Origin: Candidatus Paraluminiphilus aquimaris
GTDB lineage: Bacteria; Pseudomonadota; Gammaproteobacteria; Pseudomonadales; Halieaceae
Assembly (NCBI RefSeq): GCF_026230195.1
Contig: NZ_CP036501.1
Span: forward strand, 620,001 to 684,000
Reading direction: 5' to 3'
DNA length: 64,000 nt
Shown here: positions 1 through 10,116 of the stretch, piece after piece
Layout of the letters: the number at the start of each line of letters is the position of its first letter
How positions within the stretch are numbered: the stretch's first letter is position 1
Notes under the pieces: generated by a model
Told to the model about the DNA's origin: nothing
The model's database searches: none
Seen by the model: only the letters and a program-made list of their open reading frames with translations
Position numbers and translations under genes: made by a program

Positions 1-788
1 CGTTTCGAGAACGCGACAAAATGCAACCCGAAGTTGACGGCGCTGATGAGCATAAACAAGCTGCTGATCAACAAAATAACATTACTGTCGAAATACCCCA
101 TGCTTGCGTCGTGAGTCGAAAACCCCCCGATTGCGATGGTAGAAAACGAGTGGCTAATGGCATCGAAAGCGCTCATTCCAGCCAGGAAATACGCTAAGGC
201 GCAGATGACCGTGAGACCTAAGTAAATGCTAAAAAGTGCTTTGGCGGTCGACGTAATTCGGGGGGTGAGTTTGCTGTCTTTTGCGGGCCCCGTGCTTTCT
301 GCGCGATATAACTGGACTCCACCAATTCCAAGCATGGGTAGAACAGCCACCGCCAACACAATGATTCCTATGCCGCCCAGCCACTGAAGCAATTGCCGGT
401 ACAACAGGATCGATTGCGGTATGTTGTCGAGCCCTACCAACACCGTCGCGCCTGTTGTCGTCAGGCCTGATACCGACTCGAAAACCGCATCAAATACCGT
501 AATGTCCACAGCGTCACTGAGTAGAAACGGCAGAGCACCATAGACACCCAGAACGATCCAGAACGCGGCTGTGACCATGAATCCGTCACGAATTTGTAAC
601 TCTGATTTCACACGCTGGGTCGCCAACCACAAGAAGACGCCCGAGGAGGCGGTTGCCGCAAAGGCCTGACCAAATATGGATGCCGTTCCGTCGTTCTGTA
701 CCCAGCCTAGAGTCATCGAGGGCAGTGTTCCCAGGCTAAACAGCATAAGCAGCAAGCCAACGATCCGAACACACAGGCCAATATTCAT
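1..788 (-). CDS. trkH: Trk potassium uptake system membrane subunit TrkH (C-terminus cut by window edge)
   Basis: This gene runs off the left edge, so only about the first 262 codons are present. The product is the K+-translocating inner-membrane subunit of the Trk system and works with the NAD-binding TrkA encoded immediately upstream. Visible are several hydrophobic helices and two pore-loop (selectivity filter) segments: SGLTTTGATVL, and further on IAIGGFSTHD. Both are typical of the TrkH/KtrB family, whose full members have about 480 residues. The ATG shares one base with the trkA stop (TAATG), which indicates translational coupling and fixes the start. The call is firm; the missing half carries the remaining pore loops. 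Confidence 0.93.
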   Translation of the reverse strand, partial: MNIGLCVRIVGLLLMLFSLGTLPSMTLGWVQNDGTASIFGQAFAATASSGVFLWLATQRVKSELQIRDGFMVTAAFWIVLGVYGALPFLLSDAVDITVFDAVFESVSGLTTTGATVLVGLDNIPQSILLYRQLLQWLGGIGIIVLAVAVLPMLGIGGVQLYRAESTGPAKDSKLTPRITSTAKALFSIYLGLTVICALAYFLAGMSAFDAISHSFSTIAIGGFSTHDASMGYFDSNVILLISSLFMLISAVNFGLHFVAFSK

Positions 789-2164
789 TAGATGAAGCTA
801 CCGCCGACCACAAACAGCTTTTCAACCAAGCTTATTTTCGAGGGGTCCGTTAGGAACAAAATAACGTGATCATCCTCTTCAACAACGACATGCCGATGCG
901 CAATGATGACTTGGTCACCGCGAAGTATGGCACCCACCGTTGCACCCGGGGGCAAATCGAGCTCGTCGAGTCGTCTTCCCACAACCTTTGATGTTTTGGG
1001 GTCGCCATGTGCCGTCATTTCGAGCGCTTCGGCAGCCCCTCTTCGCAGCGAGTGCACGGCGCTGATATCGCCTTTTCGGACATGGGTTAACAAGCTGCTG
1101 ATCGTGATCTGTTGTGGCGATATGGCGATGTCGATTTCTTGGCCTACAAGCTCCGCGTAGGCTGAGTTAGTGATGAGTGTAATCACTTTTTTAGCGCCTA
1201 AGCGTTTGGCAAGCATAGACATCATGATGTTGGACTCACCATTGTTGGTGAGCGCACAGAACACATCAGTATTCGCGATGTTTTCTTGTTGCAGAAGCTT
1301 AGAGTCATTTGCGCTGCCGTTGAGCACAATGCTCTCCTCTAACTCTTCCGAGAGTTGGCGACAGCGATCGTAGTTGAGTTCGAGTACTTTGACTTGATAG
1401 TCCTGCTCGAGTCGCTTCGCCAGCGACGCCCCAATTTTCCCGCCTCCCGCTATCATCACCCGTTTGTAGGGTTCGTCGAGCTTTCTCAGTTCAGAGGTGA
1501 CAGCCCTTATGTTTTCACTCGCCGCGATAAAAAAGGCTTCATCATCGGGTTCTACAACGGTTGAGCCCTCGGGAATAATAGCGCTTTGAGATTTGCGGAA
1601 GATCGCGGCTACGCGCGTGTCTACACTTGGCATGTGCTCGCGGATTTCTTGGAGTTCACGCCCTACGATCGGCCCCCCGTCAACAGCCCTCACGGCAACG
1701 AGGCGTATCTTTCCGCCGGCGAAATCCAATACCTGAAGCGATCCGGGATTTAAGATCAACTGGTGGATAGCGTCGGTAACCAGCCGCTCAGGACTGATCG
1801 ACACATCGACGGGAATGGCGCCTGACTGGAATAATTTTTTATCTTCATTGAGATAGTCGACTTCGCGAATTCTGCAGATTTTTGTTGGCGTGCGGTAGAG
1901 CGTGTAAGCAATGGCGCAGGCGAGCATATTGACTTCGTCGCTGTCGGTGACGGCGATGAGCATATCCGCATCTTGTGCACCGGCGTCCGCTAACGTGGTT
2001 GGTTTAGAGGCGTCACCTTTGACGGTCCTGATATCCAGGCGCTCTTGCAACTGCCGAAGTGCGGAGTCCGAGCTATCCACCACCGTGACATCGTTCTGTT
2101 CGTCGGCGAGGTGTTCGGTGAGCGTGCCGCCAACTTGCCCAGCTCCCAAAATAATGATCTTCAC
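788..2164 (-). CDS. trkA: Trk potassium uptake regulatory subunit TrkA
   Basis: TrkA is the cytoplasmic, nucleotide-binding regulatory subunit that gates TrkH-type K+ channels. The 458-residue product matches the E. coli length (458). It holds two tandem RCK units, each with a Rossmann-type N domain. The first begins IIILGAGQVGG near residue 3 with the acidic residue of VTVVDSS after strand 2; the second begins VMIAGGGKIGASLA near residue 238. Each is followed by a C domain (for example the LDELDLPPGATVGAI stretch near residue 400). The gene lies downstream of rsmB on the same strand with an 80-base gap and overlaps trkH. This rsmB-trkA order is conserved in Gammaproteobacteria. Confidence 0.97.
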   Translation of the reverse strand: MKIIILGAGQVGGTLTEHLADEQNDVTVVDSSDSALRQLQERLDIRTVKGDASKPTTLADAGAQDADMLIAVTDSDEVNMLACAIAYTLYRTPTKICRIREVDYLNEDKKLFQSGAIPVDVSISPERLVTDAIHQLILNPGSLQVLDFAGGKIRLVAVRAVDGGPIVGRELQEIREHMPSVDTRVAAIFRKSQSAIIPEGSTVVEPDDEAFFIAASENIRAVTSELRKLDEPYKRVMIAGGGKIGASLAKRLEQDYQVKVLELNYDRCRQLSEELEESIVLNGSANDSKLLQQENIANTDVFCALTNNGESNIMMSMLAKRLGAKKVITLITNSAYAELVGQEIDIAISPQQITISSLLTHVRKGDISAVHSLRRGAAEALEMTAHGDPKTSKVVGRRLDELDLPPGATVGAILRGDQVIIAHRHVVVEEDDHVILFLTDPSKISLVEKLFVVGGSFI

Positions 2165-2243
2165 GACGTTAGAGGTTCCTTGAACAACGAGTGATCGGTG
2201 TCATTACCCGCGAATGGTACTCCGATTTTTCGCGAACTCCAGA

Positions 2244-3518
2244 TTAGACCGCTTTTTCCAGCATGCAGTAGTAGAGCCCGTCTCCGCCGGACGCAGACGG
2301 TAACGTCTGTCGACCCACTTTCTTTTCAATGCCGATGGTCTCAGACAGAGGTATGACCTGCGCATTATTTGTTATCTCAACGAAGTCGCTGACAACGTCC
2401 TCGTTCTCGGCGGGCATCAGTGAACAGGTGATGTAGAGTAATTTCCCACCCGGGCGTACTTTCTGCCACGCGGACTGAAGCAGTTCAGCTTGCAGCGCCG
2501 CAAACTGCGGTATATCGGTTTTGAGACGAATCAGCTTTACGTCGGGGTTGCGACGCATTACGCCAGTTGCAGAACACGGCACGTCGAGTAAGACCAAATC
2601 AAAATTATCACCAACTGCCGGCGCTGTCAGATCACGTCCATCGCCCACCACCGTCTTGATTGAGAGACCCAGTCGCTGGGCGTTGTCTTCGACACTTTGT
2701 AGCCGCGATGGCGACACGTCCATTGCTGTGACTTGCGCACCCAGCTCTGCAAGGTGGCAGGCTTTGCTGCCGGGTGCAGAGCAGACGTCAAGGACGCGAA
2801 GTCCTTTGGTTACTGCAGCCACCGTGCCTGCGATTTGCGCTGATTGGTCTTGAACACTGGCAAAGCCATCAAAAAACAGCGGTATTTGTGACACCGGTAG
2901 GGCCGATTGCAGTGTGACACCGAAGTCCCCAGCTGTTGTTGCAGTAATGCCTTCCGCTTCAAGGCGGGCTAAATAGTCAGCTAGGGCTGTTTTTTGCGCG
3001 TTGACTCGCAAGGTTAAGGGCGGTTTGTGTCGACCTGCTTCAGCAATCGCCTCTAGTGGGTGGGGATAGTGCTTTTTTAGGAGTTTAAAAAGCCATCCGG
3101 GAAGCGCGGCGCGTTCACTGTCTCCCAGCTGCGCTCGAAGCGCCTCGCAGTCTCTTTGATACCTGCGAAGGCAGGCATTTAACAGTTTAGCCGCCCAAGC
3201 CCGATTGAGCTCATGACAAACCTCTACCGCGGCCGAGACAGAGGCATAGGCTGGTGTTGTGCATTCATCGAGTTCATAAAGCGCAACAATGAGCAGCGCT
3301 TCGAGCGCGCTGTCTTTGGGCTTTAGCGGCTTTTCCAGTAGCTGTCGCGTAATGCCTTTGTAAAGTGGCCAAAGTCGTAAGGAGCCATAGACGAGCTCTT
3401 TAAAAAACGCGCGTTGCGAGTCGTCTACGTCATGTTGAGCCTCATCGTAGAGCGTGTTTAATGAACCGCCCTGCTGAACTTTGTCGAGAAGGAGTGCGGC
3501 TGATAATCGGAGGCTCAT
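2244..3518 (-). CDS. rsmB: 16S rRNA (cytosine-967-C5)-methyltransferase RsmB
   Basis: RsmB methylates C967 of 16S rRNA with S-adenosylmethionine. The 424-residue product has an N-terminal NusB-like RNA-binding domain (about residues 1-140) and a Rossmann methyltransferase domain. The SAM motif VLDVCSAPGSKACHLAEL lies at 242-259, motif IV LLDVPCSATG at 310-319, and the TCS motif near 364-366. The TCS cysteine (about C365) is the family's nucleophile and the PCS cysteine (about C315) helps product release. SVQDQSAQ at 221-228 is another family signature. The start overlaps the fmt stop by four bases (ATGA), so translation is probably coupled. The length is close to E. coli RsmB (429). Confidence 0.96.
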   Translation of the reverse strand: MSLRLSAALLLDKVQQGGSLNTLYDEAQHDVDDSQRAFFKELVYGSLRLWPLYKGITRQLLEKPLKPKDSALEALLIVALYELDECTTPAYASVSAAVEVCHELNRAWAAKLLNACLRRYQRDCEALRAQLGDSERAALPGWLFKLLKKHYPHPLEAIAEAGRHKPPLTLRVNAQKTALADYLARLEAEGITATTAGDFGVTLQSALPVSQIPLFFDGFASVQDQSAQIAGTVAAVTKGLRVLDVCSAPGSKACHLAELGAQVTAMDVSPSRLQSVEDNAQRLGLSIKTVVGDGRDLTAPAVGDNFDLVLLDVPCSATGVMRRNPDVKLIRLKTDIPQFAALQAELLQSAWQKVRPGGKLLYITCSLMPAENEDVVSDFVEITNNAQVIPLSETIGIEKKVGRQTLPSASGGDGLYYCMLEKAV

Positions 3519-4480
3519 TGGGTCTCGCTTGTAAAGACATCACCGAGGGTTAAGCGATCTTTATGGCCATTGAGAATGTCTGATAGCGACATGGGTTTTT
3601 TGTTGGGTAGTTGCAGGCGCGTAATGACGAGATAGCCCTCACCGCAGGCAATGGTTAGGCCGGTTTTGTTTATAGCAACTAACGTGCCGGGCGACTCATT
3701 AACCTGCCTGACCGATGGGTCAACAGTCGCCTCCCAGATTTTAATGCGCTCACCGTGATAAAAGCCAAAGCAGCCTGGCGCGGGCGAGAGTGCACGAATT
3801 TTGAGGCTGATTTCCTGAGCTGATAGTTGCCAATCAATAGCCGCTTCTGCCTTCGTAATTTTGTGGGCATAGGTCACCCCGACCGATGGCTGCTCTACTG
3901 ACGATTTAAGGGCGAGTTCTAGGGAATCCATCGTGTTTATGAGGGTCTCAGAACCAAGGGCTTCCAGCGCTTCGGTCAAGGTTGCTGTGGTGTGTTGATC
4001 ACTAATATCAATTGAGGCCCTCGAAAGCATGGGCCCGGTGTCGAGCCCTTCATCCATGGCCATGATGGTCACACCGGTAGAGCAGTCGCCCGCCTCGATG
4101 GCCCTGTGAATCGGCGCCGCGCCTCGCCATCTGGGCAAGAGCGATGCGTGAACGTTTATGCAGCCAAGCCTCGGTGTGCACAAAATAGTGTGTGGCAGTA
4201 ACAGTCCATAGGCAACGACAACCATGACATCCGCATTAAAGGCTGCCAATTGCTGCGCTGAATCTTCTCCCCGCAATGTGGTGGGTTGAAGAACGGGGAG
4301 CCCGTGCTCCAAGGCGATCTGCTTAACGGGCGAGGCGCTAAGTCGCTTGCCACGACCCGAGGGCCTGTCAGGCTGTGTGTACACCGCGACCACTTCATGG
4401 CGTGACGCAATCAGTTGTTTAAGATGCGCTGCTGCAAACGTCGGTGTACCGGCGAAGACAACCCGCAGTTTTGTGGTCAT
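3515..4480 (-). CDS. fmt: Methionyl-tRNA formyltransferase
   Basis: Fmt transfers a formyl group from 10-formyltetrahydrofolate to initiator Met-tRNA. The 321-residue length is normal for the family (E. coli 315). The N-terminal catalytic domain shows VVFAGTPTFAAAHL at 7-20, the SGRGKRL loop near 41-47 involved in tRNA contact, and the active-site triad N109, H111 and D147 within NVHASLLPRWRG and DEGLDTGP. The C-terminal OB-like domain binds tRNA. The gene follows def by three bases and overlaps rsmB, so def-fmt-rsmB behave as one transcription unit. Its partner Def later removes the formyl group added by this enzyme. Confidence 0.97.
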   Translation of the reverse strand: MTTKLRVVFAGTPTFAAAHLKQLIASRHEVVAVYTQPDRPSGRGKRLSASPVKQIALEHGLPVLQPTTLRGEDSAQQLAAFNADVMVVVAYGLLLPHTILCTPRLGCINVHASLLPRWRGAAPIHRAIEAGDCSTGVTIMAMDEGLDTGPMLSRASIDISDQHTTATLTEALEALGSETLINTMDSLELALKSSVEQPSVGVTYAHKITKAEAAIDWQLSAQEISLKIRALSPAPGCFGFYHGERIKIWEATVDPSVRQVNESPGTLVAINKTGLTIACGEGYLVITRLQLPNKKPMSLSDILNGHKDRLTLGDVFTSETQ

Positions 4481-4483
4481 GGT

Positions 4484-4990
4484 TTACGCTCTGCGCCGCT
4501 GTTCTTTTTCTAAGCGTTGACGGATCCTTTGCCGCTTAAGCGGGCTGAGGTAATCCACAAATAATGTGCCCTGCAGATGATCCATTTCGTGTTGAAGGCA
4601 TACAGCGAGCAGGCCGGTTACCGTTTCATCGATGGCAGTGCCATCGCGGTCTAAGGCGGTCACGCGTATCGCTTTCGGACGCTCAACGGACTCACTAAAG
4701 CCGGGTACGGACAGGCACCCCTCTTCAAATCCGTCGAGTGCTTCGTCGATTACTTCGACGCTTGGATTGATGAAGACACGGGGCGTAGAGCGATCACTCG
4801 ATAGGTCGATCACGATTACCTGTTCGTGCACGTCTATTTGCGAGGCGGCCAAGCCAATTCCGTTGGCGTCGTACATGGTCTCGAACATGTCGTCGACAAG
4901 CGTTTGAATCCGTTGGTCTACCGTTTCCACCTGCGCAGCTTTCGTGCGCAATCGCGGATCAGGGAATTCAAGAATTTTTCTAATGGCCAT
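4484..4990 (-). CDS. def: Peptide deformylase
   Basis: Def is the metalloenzyme that removes the N-formyl group from nascent proteins. The 168-residue product has the three family motifs in order: GIGLAASQ at 44-51, EGCLSVP at 90-96 (metal ligand C92) and QHEMDH at 133-138 (metal ligands H134 and H138, catalytic E135). The E. coli enzyme has 169 residues. It is the first gene of the leftward unit def-fmt-rsmB-trkA-trkH and has a good sigma-70-like promoter about 90 bases upstream. The C-terminus is strongly basic (residues 150-168), as often seen near the ribosomal exit tunnel. Confidence 0.97.
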   Translation of the reverse strand: MAIRKILEFPDPRLRTKAAQVETVDQRIQTLVDDMFETMYDANGIGLAASQIDVHEQVIVIDLSSDRSTPRVFINPSVEVIDEALDGFEEGCLSVPGFSESVERPKAIRVTALDRDGTAIDETVTGLLAVCLQHEMDHLQGTLFVDYLSPLKRQRIRQRLEKEQRRRA

Positions 4991-5079
4991 TTTGTGATCT
5001 TAAACGCAGTTGTGAATGGAATAGCAGAGTTTTGCACTGAATCGCGCTTGTTTTGCGTGCAGGCTCAGCGCAGACTGCC

Positions 5080-5107
5080 ATTATACCGGTAAGCGGGGAT
5101 ACGCCAA
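5080..5107 (-). promoter_or_regulatory. Sigma-70-type promoter for the def operon
   Basis: On the minus strand a -10 box TATAAT (plus coordinates 5080-5085) lies 16 bases from a -35-like TTGGCG (5102-5107). The predicted start site near 5073 leaves about 80 bases of leader before def. No other promoter-like site is visible between def and the divergent LysM gene. The assignment rests on sequence match only. Confidence 0.6.
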
Positions 5108-5178
5108 TTTTCTTTCATTAGCCTCACCTCAGCTGAATGCGAAAGGACAAAGAAATAGGGACAGATCGGAGAGCTGAT

Positions 5179-6294
5179 ATGGTTAAACACCCTCTTTTTA
5201 GGGAGACAAAGTTAGTCTGGCAGTGTAATTCAGCGCGCTTGTTCCAGCGTCTCGCCATGACCCTAGCGATGGTCTTATCCTTGGCTGCTCAAGCTCAATC
5301 AGAACTTCCCAGACTTGCCGATGGCGCTCCAGACACCTACGTCGTCGAGCGCGGTGACACACTGTGGGATATCTCAGCGCTGTTTTTAAATGAGCCGTGG
5401 CGCTGGCCTGAGCTGTGGAGCGTGAACCCGGATGTCAGGGACCCGAACCTTATTTACCCGGGAGACACGCTCTACCTTAGATGGAAGGACGGTAAGCCCG
5501 GTGTGTACCTCTCATCAAGCGATCGTAATATTGGAACGTCTGATGTCGTGAGACTCAGTCCAAAATTGCGAAGCGAACCCCTTGCTGCCGCCATACCAGC
5601 GCTTCCGAGAGAGGCAATAGACCCCTTCATTGCGCGTCACCGGTTCATCACACAGTTTGACCTCGAGGCGATGCCAAGAATCATTAGTGGGTACAGGGGT
5701 CGTTTGATATCGGGAATGGGTGACCGCGTTTACGCTGTTGGCGCGTTTACAGGTGAGCAGCGCCAGTTTGATGTAGTCCGCCCGGCAAGGGAAATAAGCC
5801 ATCCTGAGACAGGTGAGACGCTGGGTACGTTACTCTCCTCTGTCGGCAGGGTGGTTCTGTCGAAAAGAGCATTGGCGGACGACGAAGCTAATCAGTTCGA
5901 TGTATTGGCATCGAGCGAGGAGCTGCGTGTTGGTGACGTCTTGCTTCCGGTCGAAGACAGACAACTCGTTGCGCAATTTTTACCGAAAGTTCCCACTGTC
6001 GATCTAGACCCCGGCTTCATGTTGCCTCTAGACGTTGGCGCGAAGCAAATAGGTGCGCTCGATGTCGTTGCGACAACCTATGGTGAGGTCGACGATGTGG
6101 ATGTTGGCACCCTACTCTCTATCACCAAGGTCGGCGAGCCGGTCACAGACAGCATCAGCGGTAAGCGATATACGGTGCCTTCAGAAAATGCGGGTACGAT
6201 GATGTTGTTTGCCGTCTACGATCGGGCGAGCTTTGGCTTGGTGCTCAGTGCAAACCAGCCATTATCGGTAGAAGATCGGCTCGTTAAGCCATAA
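5179..6294 (+). CDS. Secreted LysM peptidoglycan-binding protein
   Basis: The product is a 371-residue exported protein. A basic stretch then a hydrophobic segment (about residues 25-40, ending AAQAQS) looks like a signal peptide with a long n-region. One LysM module follows at about 53-100 (TYVVERGDTLWDIS through IYPGDTLYL), which in this family binds peptidoglycan N-acetylglucosamine. The remaining 270 residues are a beta-rich region without a motif I can name. The start at 5179 is preferred over an in-frame ATG at 5137 because it has a GGAGAG ribosome site. LysM proteins commonly sit directly upstream of dprA in this locus in gammaproteobacteria. The role is probably in the envelope. Confidence 0.85.
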   Translation: MVKHPLFRETKLVWQCNSARLFQRLAMTLAMVLSLAAQAQSELPRLADGAPDTYVVERGDTLWDISALFLNEPWRWPELWSVNPDVRDPNLIYPGDTLYLRWKDGKPGVYLSSSDRNIGTSDVVRLSPKLRSEPLAAAIPALPREAIDPFIARHRFITQFDLEAMPRIISGYRGRLISGMGDRVYAVGAFTGEQRQFDVVRPAREISHPETGETLGTLLSSVGRVVLSKRALADDEANQFDVLASSEELRVGDVLLPVEDRQLVAQFLPKVPTVDLDPGFMLPLDVGAKQIGALDVVATTYGEVDDVDVGTLLSITKVGEPVTDSISGKRYTVPSENAGTMMLFAVYDRASFGLVLSANQPLSVEDRLVKP

Positions 6295-6342
6295 AACAAT
6301 GCGGCTGCATGGATGCAGCTGAAGAAAGCTCAAGGAAGAGTG

Positions 6343-7536
6343 ATGCCGGTAATGCTGACTTGCGAGGGTGTGATGCCCGAGCGCTGGATAGGGTACGCAA
6401 AGTACATAAACCACCTTACGAGCTCCAAGGCTGAGCTCATGAGGCGATGGCCGAATCCCGAGTCTGTGTTGCAGGCCGTCGGGAGTCCCGAGCTGGAGCC
6501 TTGGCGACAAAGCATCAAGGATGCCCGTGAAGCCTACGGAATTTCACTTCCGAAAAATGCCTGGCTGGTGACCCTAACTGCACCACATTACCCCCCTCTT
6601 CTTAGCGAGTGTAGCGACGCGCCAGCGTGTTTGTTTGGCCTAGGTGACTTCGGCTGTTTCGATGCGCCTGCTATCGCAATCGTTGGGAGCAGAAGGCCTT
6701 CATTGGATGGGTTGCGACTGGCTGAAACGTTTGCCTACGAGCTTGCCAGAGCGGGCTTTGTAATCGTAAGTGGGCTTGCTCAGGGCATCGACACCGCGGC
6801 TCATAAAGGGGCGCTTTCAGCCGGTGGTAGAACAATAGCAGTGATGGCTACCGGCATTGACAGCATTTACCCCGCAATAAATCGAGGCTTAAGCGCCGAC
6901 ATTGCCAATGCCGGCGCGTTGGTGACGGAGTTTCTTCCGGGCAGCGCACCCAAACGACATCATTTTCGGCGTCGCAATCGAACGATTTCGGGTATGTCTA
7001 TTGCAACCGTAGTGATCGAGGCGGGCGTACCGAGTGGGACCTTGATAACGGCAACCGCAGCGGCCGAGCAAGGGCGTGACGTTTATGCATTACCTTGGTC
7101 AATTAACCACGACCAGGGCGAGGGGTGTTTAAAGTTATTGCTCGAGGGAGCCGCACTCGCCACCTGCCCGCAGGATGTTATAGAAGGAAGTTGCTGGTCC
7201 AAACCAATATCAGTCGATACAGATGCTGGGAGCTACGACGACTCTCGCAACGAGAGACACCAAGAGGCTGGCGGTGACGTCAGTCAAATTGCCCCTCACC
7301 CGGAGACTCACTACGGCTCCAGGTGCGCGCGCGGTGACGATGATTTTCCTCACGGCTCGCAAGTGTTAAACGATGAACAACAGCATCTTTTAGAGATTCT
7401 GGGTGATGGTCGCCACTGTGTTGAGTCGCTTGCTGTCGCTATGGATGCAGATATCCGAAGCGTTCAACGCCTACTCATCTCATTGGAGCTCGCTGGCGCG
7501 CTGAGGCGACATCGCGATAGTTATTGCAAACGGTGA
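6343..7536 (+). CDS. dprA: DNA-processing protein DprA (Smf)
   Basis: DprA binds incoming single-stranded DNA during natural transformation and loads RecA; many non-competent species also keep it. From the ATG at 6343 (AAGGAAG ribosome site, about 6 bases away) the product is 397 residues; a longer frame from 6313 lacks such a site. It has an N-terminal SAM-like helical part and a Rossmann-like core with IVGSRRPS, VSGLAQGIDTAAH, a GRTIAVMATGID stretch, RRRNRTISGMS and EAGVPSGTLITA. After a low-complexity linker comes a C-terminal winged-helix domain (about 340-395, DEQQHLLEILGDG...). All core motifs are intact. It precedes tsaC, the conserved gene order. Confidence 0.95.
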   Translation: MPVMLTCEGVMPERWIGYAKYINHLTSSKAELMRRWPNPESVLQAVGSPELEPWRQSIKDAREAYGISLPKNAWLVTLTAPHYPPLLSECSDAPACLFGLGDFGCFDAPAIAIVGSRRPSLDGLRLAETFAYELARAGFVIVSGLAQGIDTAAHKGALSAGGRTIAVMATGIDSIYPAINRGLSADIANAGALVTEFLPGSAPKRHHFRRRNRTISGMSIATVVIEAGVPSGTLITATAAAEQGRDVYALPWSINHDQGEGCLKLLLEGAALATCPQDVIEGSCWSKPISVDTDAGSYDDSRNERHQEAGGDVSQIAPHPETHYGSRCARGDDDFPHGSQVLNDEQQHLLEILGDGRHCVESLAVAMDADIRSVQRLLISLELAGALRRHRDSYCKR

Positions 7537-7585
7537 GCGTGCGAGTGCGATAATATGGGCAAGAGGGCGCGGGTTGAGCGGGCGT

Positions 7586-7628
7586 TTTTGAGGTGCGAGG
7601 GCCGCCAGAAGAAGGGGCCGCCTCAAAA
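7586..7628. repeat. Imperfect inverted repeat between dprA and tsaC
   Basis: TTTTGAGG at 7586-7593 is matched by CCTCAAAA at 7621-7628. Between them GGCC appears on both sides of a purine-rich loop, so a long interrupted hairpin can form. It lies in the 223-base gap between dprA and tsaC and is not followed by a T-run, so it is not a clear terminator. It may be structure in the tsaC leader. Confidence 0.35.
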
Positions 7629-7759
7629 GCACTCCTGCAATATTCGATCCGACGCCTGGATAAGTGTCTTATAGGCACTGGGCGTGAGTACGAGTTGTGC
7701 CCTATCAGGGGTGCTCGGTTAGACCGGAAGGCAAAGAGCCAAGAAAAAGGAATTGTCGG

Positions 7760-8311
7760 ATGACTTCCCAAGTTCGCATTAGGCGTGCCGCCGCGTATGT
7801 CCAATCGGGTGGCGTTGTTGCCTGCCCCGCAGAGGCCGTTTGGGGCTTATCTTGCGATCCGTGGAGTCTAGCTGCCGTAGAGCAACTCTGCGATATGAAG
7901 CAGCGCCCCATTTCGAAAGGCGTCATTGTAGCCAGCGGTGACGTCGCTGACTTTGCACCGCTGCTGGATGGGTTGACCCTGGACCAACGCCAGGCCGTTT
8001 TAGATTCGTGGCCTGGCCCTGTTACCTGGCTGGTGCCGCACAGAAACTTTTTCCCTTCTTGGGTGACGGGAGAGAGCACTGACGTGGCAATACGTGTAAC
8101 CTCTGCACCTGCGCTGTCCAAGTTATGTCGCGAATTGGGCGGCCCGGTCGTCACAACTAGCGCCAATTACGCTGGAGCTCAACCAGCCAAGCATCTTTTT
8201 CAGGTGCTGCGATACTTCGGTTCGCGCACTGTGACAGTGCCCGGCGCGGTAAACTTAACAGGCCGCCCATCGACGATTAAAAGTGCGACGACCGGCGAAG
8301 TGATGCGTTAA
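7760..8311 (+). CDS. tsaC: Threonylcarbamoyl-AMP synthase TsaC (YrdC/Sua5 family)
   Basis: TsaC makes threonylcarbamoyl-AMP from threonine, bicarbonate and ATP for the t6A37 modification of ANN-decoding tRNAs. The ATG at 7760 with an AAAAGG ribosome site gives 183 residues, close to E. coli TsaC (190) and shorter than Sua5 proteins, which carry an extra C-terminal domain. Visible family features are CPAEAVWGLSCDP near residue 22, KQRPISKG near 50, WPGPVTWLVP near 89 and VVTTSANYAGAQPA near 130. The dprA-tsaC-hemF-aroE order is typical of Gammaproteobacteria. Other enzymes of the t6A pathway are not in the window. Confidence 0.95.
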   Translation: MTSQVRIRRAAAYVQSGGVVACPAEAVWGLSCDPWSLAAVEQLCDMKQRPISKGVIVASGDVADFAPLLDGLTLDQRQAVLDSWPGPVTWLVPHRNFFPSWVTGESTDVAIRVTSAPALSKLCRELGGPVVTTSANYAGAQPAKHLFQVLRYFGSRTVTVPGAVNLTGRPSTIKSATTGEVMR

Positions 8312-9241
<930 letters not shown>

Positions 9242-9297
9242 GATAGTGTCACGTTGACGGTTAACAAAGCACCGGTTTCTTATATTAGGAGTTTGTG

Positions 9298-10116
9298 ATG
9301 AGGCGTTTTGCCGTACTGGGCAACCCAATCGCTCACAGCAAATCGCCTGAGATCCACCACGCGTTCGCCGCGAGTTGCGGTCACGATATCGACTACGAGC
9401 GCGTTCTGGTTGAGTCGGGCGATTTCGTCGCTGTCGTGCGACAATTTTTTGCAGCTGGCGGTATTGGTCTTAATGTGACCGCGCCCTTCAAAGGGGAGGC
9501 TTTTGAGATTGCCACGGTCCGATCGGACGCCGCGACGGATGCGAAAGCCGTGAATACATTGTGGTGTGACGCCCAAGGACAAATTTGTGCTCATACGACG
9601 GATGGCAGTGGTTTATTGCAAGACCTAGAGCAGAATCTTGGCTGGACGGTTGAGGCAAAAAACATTTTGCTTTTAGGGGCCGGTGGTGCGATGCGCGGCA
9701 TCATGGGCCCCCTTTGCGAACGAAGCCCCTCGGTTATTCACATTGCGAACCGCACTGAGGCCCGGGCGTCCGAGCTTGCGGCTTTGTTCAGCGATCGCGT
9801 TTGCGTCGGCGCGAGCGCCCTTCATGATATTCCAGACAGGCCGTGGGATCTGATTATCAACGGCTTGAGCAGCGGGTGGGACGGCAGCTTCCCTGACCTT
9901 TCACTCAGCGTGCTGAGCCCCTCTGCGGCGGCCTATGACTTGATTTACAGCGACAGTGAAACCCCTTTTATGGCGTGGGCTCGAGCAAAAGGCTTAACTC
10001 GAATTAGTGACGGGCTCGGAATGCTGGTAGAGCAAGCGGCGGACAGTTACGCGATTTGGCAAGGCATACGACCCGAAACGGCGCGCGTCTTTGATCTATT
10101 AAGGCCCGGTCGCTAA
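9298..10116 (+). CDS. aroE: Shikimate dehydrogenase (NADP+)
   Basis: AroE reduces 3-dehydroshikimate to shikimate in aromatic amino-acid synthesis. I start at ATG 9298 rather than the adjacent GTG at 9295 because AGGAG lies six bases upstream; the product is then 272 residues, as in E. coli. Visible are the substrate-binding NPIAHSKSPEIH at 9-20, the catalytic lysine K65 in NVTAPFKGEAF, TDGSG near 101, and the NADP-binding glycine loop LLLGAGGAMRG near 124. The 3' end overlaps the convergent carbonic anhydrase gene by four bases. Confidence 0.96.
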   Translation: MRRFAVLGNPIAHSKSPEIHHAFAASCGHDIDYERVLVESGDFVAVVRQFFAAGGIGLNVTAPFKGEAFEIATVRSDAATDAKAVNTLWCDAQGQICAHTTDGSGLLQDLEQNLGWTVEAKNILLLGAGGAMRGIMGPLCERSPSVIHIANRTEARASELAALFSDRVCVGASALHDIPDRPWDLIINGLSSGWDGSFPDLSLSVLSPSAAAYDLIYSDSETPFMAWARAKGLTRISDGLGMLVEQAADSYAIWQGIRPETARVFDLLRPGR

